From contig JAHALR010000001.1 of NCBI GenBank assembly GCA_018362895.1, positions 124,001-188,000 of the forward strand: a stretch of DNA of 64,000 nucleotides. Direction: 5' to 3'. The DNA comes from Clostridium sp. (GTDB lineage: Bacteria; Cyanobacteriota; Vampirovibrionia; Gastranaerophilales; Gastranaerophilaceae). Position numbers and translations under genes: made by a program. This document shows positions 22,477-31,308 of the stretch, one piece after another. The notes beneath the pieces are model-generated. The model had not been told where the DNA came from, did not search any database, and saw only the letters and a program-made list of their open reading frames with translations. Every line of letters begins with the position of its first letter. Within the stretch, counting starts at the first letter, position 1.

Positions 22477-23658
22477 TTACACTTCAAGCCACTTTCTTAC
22501 TTCATCAGAAATATAAGCAAAGGTAGGCAGAATACCCAAATCTCTTGCTTTAAAATCAGCTGCTTTTGAATACACAAGCAGCGGAACTTGCTCCCTTGTA
22601 TGGTCTGTACCAGGCACAGTCGGGTCGCAGCCATGGTCAGCCGTGATAAAGAGAATGTCCTCTTGCGTCATTGCAGCCATGATTTGAGGCAAGAATGCAT
22701 CAATCTCTTCAATTGCCTTACCGTAACCTTTCCAGTCGTTTCTGTGACCGAAAAGCATATCAGTATCAACAAGGTTTGTAAAAATAAGCTCTGTTTTGGG
22801 CGGTTCGTTAGAAGGTGCAATTTTAATCTTATCAAGCTCAAGGCTTCCTTCAACGGCCTTTAAGGTCAGCTCAAGCCCCTCTTTGTTTGAGCCGGTATGC
22901 ACAGCGTGCGAGATACCTGATTTTACATAGATATCTTCTATTTTACCGATACCGACAACACGTCCGCCTGCACTCAAAATTTCGTTTAAAACAGTAGGCT
23001 TCGGCGGTTCTACGGAATAATCTCTTCTATCTTTTGATATACGGGTCGGTTTGCCGTCAAATATGTGATAAGGTCTTGCAATGACGCGAGAAACATTATG
23101 CTCACCAACAAGAATCTCTCTTGCTATGCGACACATTCTGTATAATTCTTCAAGCGGTATAACATCAACATCAACGGCAATCTGAAAAACACTGTCCGCA
23201 CTTGTATAAACGATAGGAAACTTGGTTTTGTGATGTTCTTCGTTTAAATCTTCAATAATTTTTGTGCCTGACGCGGGGTAATTGCCAAGCACTCCGCCGC
23301 AGCCGGTTTTTTCAATAAATTTATCAATAACATCAGACGGGAAACCTTCGGGGTAAACTCTGAACGGTTCATCAAGCACAAGCCCTGCTATTTCCCAGTG
23401 ACCTGTTGTTGTATCTTTGCCTTTAGATACCTCTCTCATAATTCCGTATTGAGCAATTGTTTCTTTTTCAGGTGCAACTCCCATAACGTTGCCTAAATTG
23501 CCTATACCCATTTTTTGCATTGTCGGCAGGTTCAAACCGCCGTTGGCTTTTGCCACATTACAAAGCGTATTGCATTCGGGAATATCTTTATAATCTGCAC
23601 AATCAGGCATAGCGCCGCAGCCCATGGAATCTATAACCAAAATAATTGCTCTTTTCAT
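22477..23658 (-). CDS. deoB: Phosphopentomutase
   Basis: DeoB interconverts (deoxy)ribose 1- and 5-phosphate in nucleoside salvage. The alkaline-phosphatase-type metal motifs are DSMGCGAMPD at the N-terminus, GKDTTTGHWEIAG around the phosphorylated Thr, and FITADHGCDPT and TDHTREQVPLLV near the C-terminus. The length of 393 is normal. AAAGGTGAG precedes the ATG. The gene reads somewhat more GC-rich than its neighbours by eye, which may only reflect conservation. Confidence 0.95.
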   Translation of the reverse strand: MKRAIILVIDSMGCGAMPDCADYKDIPECNTLCNVAKANGGLNLPTMQKMGIGNLGNVMGVAPEKETIAQYGIMREVSKGKDTTTGHWEIAGLVLDEPFRVYPEGFPSDVIDKFIEKTGCGGVLGNYPASGTKIIEDLNEEHHKTKFPIVYTSADSVFQIAVDVDVIPLEELYRMCRIAREILVGEHNVSRVIARPYHIFDGKPTRISKDRRDYSVEPPKPTVLNEILSAGGRVVGIGKIEDIYVKSGISHAVHTGSNKEGLELTLKAVEGSLELDKIKIAPSNEPPKTELIFTNLVDTDMLFGHRNDWKGYGKAIEEIDAFLPQIMAAMTQEDILFITADHGCDPTVPGTDHTREQVPLLVYSKAADFKARDLGILPTFAYISDEVRKWLEV

Positions 23659-23770
23659 GATTTCTCACCTTTAATAACTATTTGTGTCCTTATTTTAGCA
23701 TATCATTTGTAAAACAGATGTGTTTTTCGTAGGATAAGATTAAGAATTACATAAAAAGAGGGACATAGAA

Positions 23771-24868
23771 TTGTTAAGAGCAGGGATTGTAGGGCTTCCT
23801 AACGTAGGCAAATCAACATTATTTAACGCATTGACGTCAACCGCAAACGCACAAAGTGCAAACTATCCGTTTTGTACAATAGAACCTAATGTAGGCGTTG
23901 TTACAGTGCCTGACGAAAGATTATATGTTCTTCAAAAAATGGTAAAAACAGACAAGGTTGTTCCGACAGCTATTGAGTTTGTTGATATTGCGGGTCTTGT
24001 TAAAGGGGCAAGCAAAGGCGAAGGCCTGGGCAACCAGTTTCTCGCAAATATCAGAGAAACAGACGCAATCATTGAAGTTGTAAGATGTTTTGATGACCCC
24101 AACACAATCCACGTAACAGGTAAGGTCGACCCGATTGATGATATAGAAACAATCAATACGGAGCTTGCGTTAGCAGATATGGCAAGTCTTGAAAAAAGAC
24201 AGCAGAGATTATCTAAAGTAGCCAAAACAGGCGACAAAGATGCAGTAGCTGAGCTTGCTGTTGTTGAAAAACTATTAAAGCTCCTTGAAGACGGAAAATT
24301 CATCAATGTGAAAGACCATTTTAACGAAGATGAACTTCCTTACATAAAAATGATGCATCTAATGACAACAAAACCAGTTATTTATGCTGCCAACGTGTCT
24401 GAAACAGACCTTGCAACTGGCAATGACTATGTTGAGAGAGTAAAAGAATACGCAAAAACACATAATGCAGACGTTGTTGTTATTTCAGCCAAAATTGAAG
24501 CTGAATTATCAGAGCTTGGCGAGGAAGAAAAGAAAGACTACCTTGCAGAGTTAGGTGTTGAGAATTCAGGCATAGAAAGAATGATTAAAGCAGTTTATCA
24601 TCTTCTTGATTTAAGAACATTTATCACAGCAGGAGAAATTGAAGTCAGAGCGTGGACTATTCCCGCAGGTGCAAAAGCCCCGCAGGCAGCAGGTGTAATC
24701 CACACAGACTTCGAAAAAGGGTTTATCCGTGCGGAAGTAACAGGCTATGAGGACTTTATCTCCTGCGGTTCTTACACAGCAGCAAAAGAAAAAGGCTTAA
24801 CACGTCTTGAAGGAAAAGATTATGTAATGCAAGACGGAGATATTGTTCACTTTAGATTTGCAGTTTAA
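23771..24868 (+). CDS. ychF: Redox-regulated ATPase YchF (Obg family)
   Basis: YchF is a universally conserved ribosome-associated P-loop NTPase of the Obg family that prefers ATP. Motifs are GLPNVGKST (P-loop), NYPFCTIEPNVG, and DIAGLVKGASKGEGLGNQFL. A coiled-coil insertion and the C-terminal TGS-like domain complete the 365-residue length. The start is TTG at 23771 with GAGGGA upstream. The C39-like gene begins 1 bp after the stop. Confidence 0.95.
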   Translation: MLRAGIVGLPNVGKSTLFNALTSTANAQSANYPFCTIEPNVGVVTVPDERLYVLQKMVKTDKVVPTAIEFVDIAGLVKGASKGEGLGNQFLANIRETDAIIEVVRCFDDPNTIHVTGKVDPIDDIETINTELALADMASLEKRQQRLSKVAKTGDKDAVAELAVVEKLLKLLEDGKFINVKDHFNEDELPYIKMMHLMTTKPVIYAANVSETDLATGNDYVERVKEYAKTHNADVVVISAKIEAELSELGEEEKKDYLAELGVENSGIERMIKAVYHLLDLRTFITAGEIEVRAWTIPAGAKAPQAAGVIHTDFEKGFIRAEVTGYEDFISCGSYTAAKEKGLTRLEGKDYVMQDGDIVHFRFAV

Positions 24869-24869
24869 T

Positions 24870-25538
24870 ATGTTAAAAAAATCTTTTAAAATTTTAGCAG
24901 GCTTAATTCTTTTATGTTTTGTATGCGGTTTTTCAGATATAAAACAAAAAGATGATTATACCTGCGCGCCTGTTTGTGCGGCAAACTGCATAATAAACTA
25001 TAACAATTTTAAAGCGGAAAATCTCGTTGAATATTTTTCAAAAGAAGCAAAGACAACTAAAAAAGGCACTAAAACAAATAACCTTTGCAAAGCTCTGGAA
25101 AAATATTTCCTCCAACACAAAAGAACAGCTTACATAAAATATTACGGAATAAGAGGCGTTGATAAACGATTTAAGGCAAATAAGCCGTTAAATATTACAG
25201 ATGAAATATCTAACGGAAAATCAGTAATATTAAATATCGGTGTTTACGAAAAAGACGGAAACCTTCTCAAACGCAAGTACGGTCATTACATCAATGCGGT
25301 CACACTCGATAAAAACGGAAAAATAACAGTCACAGATCCTTATGCAAAAGAGTCTTATTCCATTGAGTTAAAAGACTTTCAGACAACAAATCTTAAAATA
25401 AAACACAACAAAGATGACAACGAACGAGTCTGTGACAGAGAATATACATACAAAGAAATCACAGATATTCCCTATCTTGAAAAGAATGAAACAGCCCTGT
25501 TAAACGGGGTTATAAGTGTACATCTTATTTATTTTTAG
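24870..25538 (+). CDS. Secreted C39-like cysteine peptidase family protein
   Basis: An N-terminal hydrophobic signal or anchor (residues 5-20) precedes a papain-like C39-type fold. It has DDYTCAPVCAANCI (nucleophile probably Cys32), then YGHYINAVTLD with the His, and ITVTDPYAKE with the Asp. These are the three residues expected for C39 peptidases. There is no transporter partner, so it is not a bacteriocin exporter. A solitary secreted hydrolase or a pseudo-peptidase is likely. I use the ATG at 24870, 1 bp after ychF, rather than the upstream in-frame codon inside ychF. Confidence 0.6.
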   Translation: MLKKSFKILAGLILLCFVCGFSDIKQKDDYTCAPVCAANCIINYNNFKAENLVEYFSKEAKTTKKGTKTNNLCKALEKYFLQHKRTAYIKYYGIRGVDKRFKANKPLNITDEISNGKSVILNIGVYEKDGNLLKRKYGHYINAVTLDKNGKITVTDPYAKESYSIELKDFQTTNLKIKHNKDDNERVCDREYTYKEITDIPYLEKNETALLNGVISVHLIYF

Positions 25539-25551
25539 GGTTAAACATTGC

Positions 25552-27714
25552 TTAATCCGGTTCTTGCAAAACTTTTTCATACTTATCAAGTTTATCAATA
25601 AGAGGTTTATAACTTTCAAAATCCCCGCCTTTTTCTGTTTGAACTTTAGCTATTACAGCTCTTTTCAAAAGCTCAGGCATATTCAAAGCAAAACCATCTT
25701 TTCTTTCGAGATTTTTATAATAATCCTCTTTATAAGATTTTTTCAAACGAAGCTTCCAATTGTTGGGATCCTGTGTTCCTGCTTTATTATAAGTTTTATC
25801 AAGACCAAAGAAATCCATAAATGTCAGTTGTATTTTTTCTCCATATCTGAGCATTTCTTCGAATTTCAATTTAACCCTTAAACAAGCATCCCAGCTGCCT
25901 ATTTGATTCATAATCTTGCTTCTTTGAATATTATCCAACTCAGGGTATAGACTACCTACTATATAATCCTGTTCATATATACCGTTTTTACAATTTTTTT
26001 CAGCATAAAACCTATCTGTACAGACCTGATGAAAAGGAGGATGATCATGACATCCCAAGATTACAGTATTATTTTTATATCTTGGCTCAGACTGTCTTTT
26101 TTGTATCTGCCATTCATAAGCAGAAGTAATTTCCGGAAGATATTGGCCATCCCTTGGTTTATCAAAAACCTCTTTGAATTTAGGTGTATCACAGCCAAGG
26201 GTTTCCCAAATCATATCCTCAGGATTAGCCCCCTTTTCTTTAAACAAAGGCAGAAGAATCTCATCCAAAATTTTGGCATAATCTCCATCAGGATCAACAT
26301 CCGGCATATTTTTTATTTCTTCATTAATTTGCTGTCTGACTCCGTCATCCCATCCTTTTTCATATCCGTATACATTTTCTTTATGCATCATACTGATATT
26401 TGCACCGTGAGCATTTTTGTAAATAATATGTTCTGGAACTGATGCATCTTCATGTTCATATCTTCCAATTTTTATTTCTACTTTGTTTTTGTCATAAATC
26501 CATGGATCAATTAAACCTATTGCGTGATCGATTCTGATATTGTCATAAGTATCAAGAAGTTTTTCAAACTTTTGTTTCATTAATTTTCCAGCAGAACCCA
26601 AACCTATAATATTGCCAGCTTCATCTTTAACAAACAGTTTTTTGGGATTTAATACAGGAATATCCCAAGTCTGGTTATTACCCCATATAGAACCATTGCC
26701 AACCGGTCTACCGTCACCTCCATATGGTGTTCCAACTCTATAACCTGGAAGAAATGCATCTTGATGAGCATAATAGTCCATCATATGAAAACCTATTATA
26801 GAATCAGAACTATACAACAGTTTACCGTTCTGTTTTATAAATTCCTGTTCCTGTTTGTCTATAATAAACTGTTTGAACTTATATAAATCAAGTTCTTTTC
26901 CATGCTTTTTGTTAATATTTTTGAAATACAACTCAGCATCTTTATGGAATGGGGAATTTTTGTCTTCTTTATAAATAAACAGATTTCTGCACATATCAGG
27001 CCATTCAAAGAAATTTTCATCCATATCAAATTTCTTCTTGAAATGTTGGAAAACCGCATCTTTTTCAAGCCATTCATTTTCTTTTGTCTTAAATTCAATG
27101 AATTTATTATTCAGTTCAATCGCAGCAGCATCGTTCTGTGCAACTTTCTTCATCAAATTCATGTAAGCTTTTTCATAGAGCTTGTCAGCAACATAAAACG
27201 CCTTATTAAAATTAGTTAAATCAGAATTTTGTTCATACGCTCTATTTTTATCAACTAGTGTAATTACATCTTCAATATCATTTTGTTTTTCATTAACTGT
27301 AAGAATTTCAGCATATTCCGAGGTCGAAAGTTTTTCAAAATCAGTATAAACATAATTTTTTGAATTAACTGAAGAAGTATAAGGCGAAAGTCTGGTCAAA
27401 CCAGGAGGTCCGAGTTGAATAGAATCAAAACCATGGAGTTTCAAAAATTTATTTACTTCAAACGCCTTACTGTTTATATGAGAGCCAATAAATATATCAT
27501 CATCTTTTACAGGAAACGAGGACTGATGAAGAATCAAACCCAAATTTTTTATACCAAGAAATTTTTTTGCATCTGATATAGTATTGGAATAATCAGTTTC
27601 TTCAGTCATGCCTGTATGTCTATCTACAATCATTGAAGGACTCGGTGCCCTTTTAAAAGTAGGCAAGGCAAAGCTTTTGGCGTTTTGATTTATATTCAGA
27701 CTTGTTATTTTCAT
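25552..27714 (-). CDS. Divergent 4-alpha-glucanotransferase (GH77, MalQ-like) with N-terminal TFKR motif
   Basis: GH77 enzymes transfer glucan segments in glycogen or maltodextrin metabolism. I see SIQLGPPGLTRLSPYTSS, HQDAFLPGYRVGTPYGGDG, the nucleophile Asp396 in RIDHAIGL, Glu504 in WETLG (family: AEDLG), and CHDHPP (family: THDN). Several motifs deviate, so it is a divergent member, and at 720 residues it is longer than the common ~500. Residues 1-35 are polar and contain TFKR (19-22), the same tag-like motif as in five unknown proteins here. No other glycogen genes are adjacent. Activity is inferred. Confidence 0.75.
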   Translation of the reverse strand: MKITSLNINQNAKSFALPTFKRAPSPSMIVDRHTGMTEETDYSNTISDAKKFLGIKNLGLILHQSSFPVKDDDIFIGSHINSKAFEVNKFLKLHGFDSIQLGPPGLTRLSPYTSSVNSKNYVYTDFEKLSTSEYAEILTVNEKQNDIEDVITLVDKNRAYEQNSDLTNFNKAFYVADKLYEKAYMNLMKKVAQNDAAAIELNNKFIEFKTKENEWLEKDAVFQHFKKKFDMDENFFEWPDMCRNLFIYKEDKNSPFHKDAELYFKNINKKHGKELDLYKFKQFIIDKQEQEFIKQNGKLLYSSDSIIGFHMMDYYAHQDAFLPGYRVGTPYGGDGRPVGNGSIWGNNQTWDIPVLNPKKLFVKDEAGNIIGLGSAGKLMKQKFEKLLDTYDNIRIDHAIGLIDPWIYDKNKVEIKIGRYEHEDASVPEHIIYKNAHGANISMMHKENVYGYEKGWDDGVRQQINEEIKNMPDVDPDGDYAKILDEILLPLFKEKGANPEDMIWETLGCDTPKFKEVFDKPRDGQYLPEITSAYEWQIQKRQSEPRYKNNTVILGCHDHPPFHQVCTDRFYAEKNCKNGIYEQDYIVGSLYPELDNIQRSKIMNQIGSWDACLRVKLKFEEMLRYGEKIQLTFMDFFGLDKTYNKAGTQDPNNWKLRLKKSYKEDYYKNLERKDGFALNMPELLKRAVIAKVQTEKGGDFESYKPLIDKLDKYEKVLQEPD

Positions 27715-27873
27715 ACATTCTCTTCTCGCAGACTACCTTTAATTAAAAGCCATACAAAGTTTTTTTGAACAGTTTTCTTTTATAAAATTTACATAACTTT
27801 AACAGGAATAAAAAAATAATACTGGAAATTTAAAATTGTTTTGGTAGAATTCTTATATGACAATTAAATACAT

Positions 27874-27962
27874 GCCGATGTGATGAAATTGGTAGACGTG
27901 CTAGACTCAAAATCTTGTGTGGTTTGCGCCACGTGCCGGTTCGACTCCGGCCATCGGCACCA
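27874..27962 (+). tRNA. tRNA-Leu(CAA)
   Basis: The 89-nt class II tRNA has acceptor arms GCCGATG/CATCGGC with encoded CCA (27960-27962). It also has D-loop AAATTGGTAGA, a long variable arm and T-arm CCGGTTCGACTCCGG. The anticodon loop CTCAAAA gives anticodon CAA (leucine, UUG). The anticodon stem CTAGA/TCTTG has one T-T mismatch. Confidence 0.93.
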
Positions 27963-27972
27963 TTTATTTTCA

Positions 27973-27997
27973 AAACTTCCTTCGGGAAGTTTTTTTA
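27973..27997 (+). terminator. Terminator after tRNA-Leu
   Basis: AAACTTCC and GGAAGTTT form a stem with a TTCG tetraloop, followed by T6, 10 bp after the tRNA. Confidence 0.85.
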
Positions 27998-28317
27998 TAA
28001 TTTGCATACAAATACATAAAATGAATATAAACAAACTGATAGAATATGATTCTTACATTCTTTTTATTTATTTCAAAAACATTTTTTCTACATCATGGAG
28101 TACACTAAAACATTGTCATCCTGCGCTATATATAAAATCTACTGTACATTTATATTTACAATTACAAGACTGAAATACAGCTGTCCGGTTGTATTCCATT
28201 GGTTTGATTTATGACTTTTTTCTCTCCATCATTGTTGACTAAGTCCAATTTATATGTTGAGTCACTAAAAGATTGAAGATAATAAAAAATTTTAATATAA
28301 TATTTTAAAATAATAAG
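27998..28317. other. 320 bp without a recognisable gene; possible gene remnant
   Basis: No credible full ORF is present. On the minus strand a short open stretch from about 28290 to 28172 would encode a polar C-terminal-like peptide (STYKLDLVNNDGEKKVINQT) ending in a stop. It has no start codon or SD nearby, so a decayed gene end is possible but unproven. The rest is AT-rich. Confidence 0.3.
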
Positions 28318-28410
28318 TTTTCTAGGGTTCCGCAATTATTTATTGGACTGGACCAAGAGAAAACGCAAGTAAATTTTTACTTGTTCACGGAAGGATAAAA
28401 GCCTGGGAGA
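28318..28410 (+). ncRNA. Guanidine-I (ykkC) riboswitch
   Basis: The aptamer core matches the ykkC/guanidine-I consensus as I know it: CTAGGGTTCCG, then GACTGGACCAAGAGAAAACGC, a variable hairpin (AAGTAAATTTTTACTT), TCACGGAAGGATAAAAGCCTGGGAGA. The last element is shared with the following terminator stem, as in known guanidine-I ON-switches. When guanidinium binds, the AAAGCCTGGGAGA segment is held in the aptamer and the terminator cannot form. It controls the downstream SMR exporter gene. Confidence 0.9.
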
Positions 28411-28436
28411 TATGACAAATATCTTTCAGGCTTTTT
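28397..28436 (+). terminator. Riboswitch-controlled terminator
   Basis: AAAAGCCTG (28397-28405) pairs with CAGGCTTTT (28427-28435). An inner AGATAT/ATATCT stem and a T tract complete it. The 5' arm is part of the guanidine-I aptamer, so the two structures are mutually exclusive. Confidence 0.85.
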
Positions 28437-28471
28437 AGCAAGTAATTAAATAAAGAAAGGAGAAATGAGAA

Positions 28472-28789
28472 ATGAAATGGATCTTTTTACTTGTTGCAGG
28501 CTTGCTAGAAATTAGTTGGGCTGTTGGCTTAAAATTCTCTCATGGTTTTTCACAATTTATCCCATCGATTATTACAGTATTTTGCATGATTTTTAGCTTT
28601 TACTTTTTGGCTCTTGCTCTAAAAGGGCTTCCTCTTGGAACTGCATATGCTATTTGGACAGGTATTGGAACACTGGGCACTGTAATATTCGGGATAGTTT
28701 TATTTAAAGAACCAATTACAGCTATGCGTTTTCTATGTATAGGTTTAATATTAAGCGGCATAATTGGTTTGAAACTTATCACTCATTAA
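28472..28789 (+). CDS. gdx: Guanidinium exporter, SMR family (Gdx/SugE)
   Basis: This is a four-helix small multidrug resistance transporter of 105 residues, with the essential Glu13 in LLEISWAVGLKFSHGF, the Gdx/SugE signature of the guanidinium-specific SMR subtype. The PLGTAYAIWTGIG motif and a C-terminal helix pair follow. AGGAG lies upstream of the ATG; an out-of-frame ATG at 28465 opens a 3-codon ORF. It is preceded by a guanidine-I riboswitch, which confirms the substrate: the protein exports guanidinium in exchange for protons when guanidine accumulates. Confidence 0.93.
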   Translation: MKWIFLLVAGLLEISWAVGLKFSHGFSQFIPSIITVFCMIFSFYFLALALKGLPLGTAYAIWTGIGTLGTVIFGIVLFKEPITAMRFLCIGLILSGIIGLKLITH

Positions 28790-28914
28790 ATTAAGAGATT
28801 TTTATTATTAGGTTTACTTAACTTGGCATTGTTAAAACATTTTAAATTTTTGCTAATTTTAATCTGCCCATAGTACAATCAACACACCGTTAATGTTTGG
28901 AGAAATGTATACAT

Positions 28915-29400
28915 ATGATAAGAGATGAATTGCTTTCTATAATTGAAAAAAACAGCCGCATTGACTTTAAAGAACTTGCTGTGCTTCTTGGTGCAAAAGA
29001 AGAAGATGTTCTTGAAGAAATAACAAAGCTTGAAAAAGAAGGGATAATATGTGCTTATCACACATTGATTAACTGGGAAAAAACCTCCATTGAAAAAGTA
29101 AGCGCCCTTATAGAAGTAAAAGTTACTCCCCAAAGAGGTCAAGGTTTTGATAGGATAGCAGAAAGAATTTACAACTATCCTGAAGTAAAATCAGTCTATT
29201 TAATCTCAGGCGGATATGATTTGCTTGTTACACTTGAAGAAAAATCATTAAAAGAAATAGCAAACTTTGTTTCAGATAAGCTGTCTACACTCGATAGTGT
29301 TTTGAGTACAGCAACACACTTTATCTTAAAAAAATACAAAGACCACGGAACAATTATGAATGAAACAATAAAAGATGAGAGAGAGGTCATTACTCCATGA
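28915..29400 (+). CDS. Lrp/AsnC family transcriptional regulator
   Basis: An N-terminal winged HTH (RDELLSIIEKNSRIDFKELAVLLG, about residues 2-50) is followed by a RAM/ACT-like domain (KVSALIEVKVTPQRG to ISGGYDLLVTLE). I use the ATG at 28915 with GGAG 12 nt upstream; the ORF extension begins in a TTG that contains the SD. The stop overlaps the aminotransferase start in ATGA. The pair resembles the Bacillus AlaR-AlaT (YugG-YugH) arrangement, so it probably regulates the aminotransferase. Confidence 0.88.
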   Translation: MIRDELLSIIEKNSRIDFKELAVLLGAKEEDVLEEITKLEKEGIICAYHTLINWEKTSIEKVSALIEVKVTPQRGQGFDRIAERIYNYPEVKSVYLISGGYDLLVTLEEKSLKEIANFVSDKLSTLDSVLSTATHFILKKYKDHGTIMNETIKDEREVITP

Positions 29401-30566
29401 GAAATTTTCTCTCAGAAAAAGTTATTAACCTGAAACCATCAGGAATAAGAAAATTTTTTGACATTGTAAGTGAAATGAAAGATGCCATTTCACTCGGTGT
29501 TGGAGAACCGGATTTCGATACCCCTTGGCATATAAGAGATGAGGGTGTTTATTCTCTTGAAAGAGGACGGACTTTTTATACATCAAACGCAGGTTTAAAA
29601 CCACTGAGAGAAGAAATATCAAATTATATAAACAGAACTCAGGGGATAAAATATAACTCTGATAATGAAATAGTTGTTACGGTAGGAGGCTCGGAAGCAA
29701 TTGACATAGGATTGAGAGCAGTAATTAACGAAGGAGATGAAGTAATCATCCCTCAGCCTTCTTACGTTTCTTACGAACCCTGTGCGATTCTTGCAGATGC
29801 AACACCTGTCATCATTAACCTCAAAGCAGAAAATGAGTTTAGGCTTAAGCCTGATGAACTATTATCAGCTATTACTCCCAAAACTAAAGTTCTTATTCTT
29901 CCTTACCCAAACAACCCAACAGGGGCAATTATGGAAAGAAAAGACTTAGAAGATATAGCCAAGATTGTTAAAGAAAAAGACCTTCTTGTTATGTCTGATG
30001 AAATATACGCTGCTCTTACATACAAAGGTAAACATACCTCCATTGCTGAAATAGACGGAATGAAAGAACGAACTATTTTGATTAATGGTTTTTCTAAATC
30101 ATACGCAATGACCGGCTGGCGATTGGGATACGCATGCGGTCCCAAAGAAATAATTGCACAGATGACAAAAATACATCAATTTGCAATCATGTGTGCTCCT
30201 ACAACAAGCCAGTATGCAGCTGTCGAAGCACTCAAAAAAGGGGATGATGACGTTGAAATGATGAGACAGGCATATAACCAAAGACGAAGATTCCTTTTGA
30301 ATGCCTTTAAAGAGATGAAGCTGGATTGTTTTGAACCATATGGAGCATTTTATGTTTTTCCTTGTATAAAAGAATTTAATATGACAAGTGAACAGTTCGC
30401 TACACAGCTTTTAATGGAAGAAAAAGTCGCAGTTGTTCCGGGAACAGCATTCGGTGAGTGTGGTGAAGGATATTTAAGAATTTCATATGCTTATTCTCTG
30501 GAAAATTTAAAAATAGCAATCTCAAGAATAGCAGACTTTGTTCAACGCCTAAGAAACAAAAACTAA
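29397..30566 (+). CDS. PLP-dependent class I/II aminotransferase (AlaT/AspC-like)
   Basis: The fold type I aminotransferase has GVGEPDFDTP near the N-terminus, PYPNNPTGA, SDEIYA, and Schiff-base Lys234 in FSKSYAMTGWRLGY. A terminal EGYLRISYA carries the carboxylate-binding Arg. The length of 389 is typical. The substrate is probably alanine, aspartate or an aromatic amino acid. The overlap with an Lrp-type regulator favours alanine or branched amino acid metabolism. The stop overlaps the convergent pnuC end by 4 bp. Confidence 0.88.
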   Translation: MRNFLSEKVINLKPSGIRKFFDIVSEMKDAISLGVGEPDFDTPWHIRDEGVYSLERGRTFYTSNAGLKPLREEISNYINRTQGIKYNSDNEIVVTVGGSEAIDIGLRAVINEGDEVIIPQPSYVSYEPCAILADATPVIINLKAENEFRLKPDELLSAITPKTKVLILPYPNNPTGAIMERKDLEDIAKIVKEKDLLVMSDEIYAALTYKGKHTSIAEIDGMKERTILINGFSKSYAMTGWRLGYACGPKEIIAQMTKIHQFAIMCAPTTSQYAAVEALKKGDDDVEMMRQAYNQRRRFLLNAFKEMKLDCFEPYGAFYVFPCIKEFNMTSEQFATQLLMEEKVAVVPGTAFGECGEGYLRISYAYSLENLKIAISRIADFVQRLRNKN

Positions 30567-31258
30567 TATTCCTCTGTTTTTAATTCCTTTAGCCAAACAA
30601 TATAAAAATATACAGCTAAAATAAGATAAACCGCCCACATAATAAATGTTGAATAAGCTTTTGTGCCGTTTATAATAAGACTCAGCCACATAAGTAAAGA
30701 AAGACCATTCACAATCATCCAGATTATCCACTGCTCAATACACCGTTTTACTGTCAAATACATCCCAAGAATTGATAACACAGTAGTAATTCCATCAAAA
30801 ACAGGTTTGCTATCTTTGAAATATTTGAGAATAAGTACAGCAAATACACACAACAAAGCGGTAAGCAAAAAAAGTCTTAGACTTTCAGGATACAACAATT
30901 TAGTTTTTATTATCTCTTTAGTGGTTACTTTCAGGTGTTTTTTCCAGGCAAATATGCCCCATAGCTGCATAGGAAAATAATAACAAACATACAAAAGCAA
31001 ATTGCCATATAAAGCATTTTTTAAAGATAGGTAAGAATAGAAAGAAGTTCCCATTAAGCCGAATAAATAACAGGAAATTTTCCCCTTGCCAGCCATTGTA
31101 GAATAGAGGATTCCACAAAAAGCCGAAATAACAGCAGCTTTGCTGTCATGCAAAAAAACAGCATTAAAAACAACTATCAAAAACACAACTGTTAAAGCTG
31201 CAATTTCAGATTTTTTCCAACCTTTCAATTCATATTGTATAAATTCTTTTAAATTCAT
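30563..31258 (-). CDS. pnuC: Nicotinamide riboside transporter PnuC
   Basis: This is a seven-helix membrane protein with the PnuC motifs YYFPMQLWGIFAWKK and RCIEQWIIWMIVNGLSLLMW, where the W/N residues bind nicotinamide riboside. At 231 residues it is normal. I use the ATG at 31258 instead of an in-frame TTG at 31267. No NadR or NadQ gene or NAD riboswitch is visible nearby. It supplies the cell with the NAD precursor. Confidence 0.9.
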   Translation of the reverse strand: MNLKEFIQYELKGWKKSEIAALTVVFLIVVFNAVFLHDSKAAVISAFCGILYSTMAGKGKISCYLFGLMGTSFYSYLSLKNALYGNLLLYVCYYFPMQLWGIFAWKKHLKVTTKEIIKTKLLYPESLRLFLLTALLCVFAVLILKYFKDSKPVFDGITTVLSILGMYLTVKRCIEQWIIWMIVNGLSLLMWLSLIINGTKAYSTFIMWAVYLILAVYFYIVWLKELKTEEY

Positions 31259-31308
31259 AATGCCCAAATATTTTACATTTCACCATTTATGTTATCTAAT
31301 AAAAATAG

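Noticed and set aside
22477..25538. deoB-ychF-C39 block as a recently acquired island because it looks more GC-rich
   Set aside because: The difference is only by eye, the genes are core genes and no mobile element or repeat flanks them. A sliding-window GC calculation would be needed.
27880..28173. A 97-residue ORF starting inside tRNA-Leu
   Set aside because: It runs through the tRNA and its terminator and has no family similarity; it is a chance frame.
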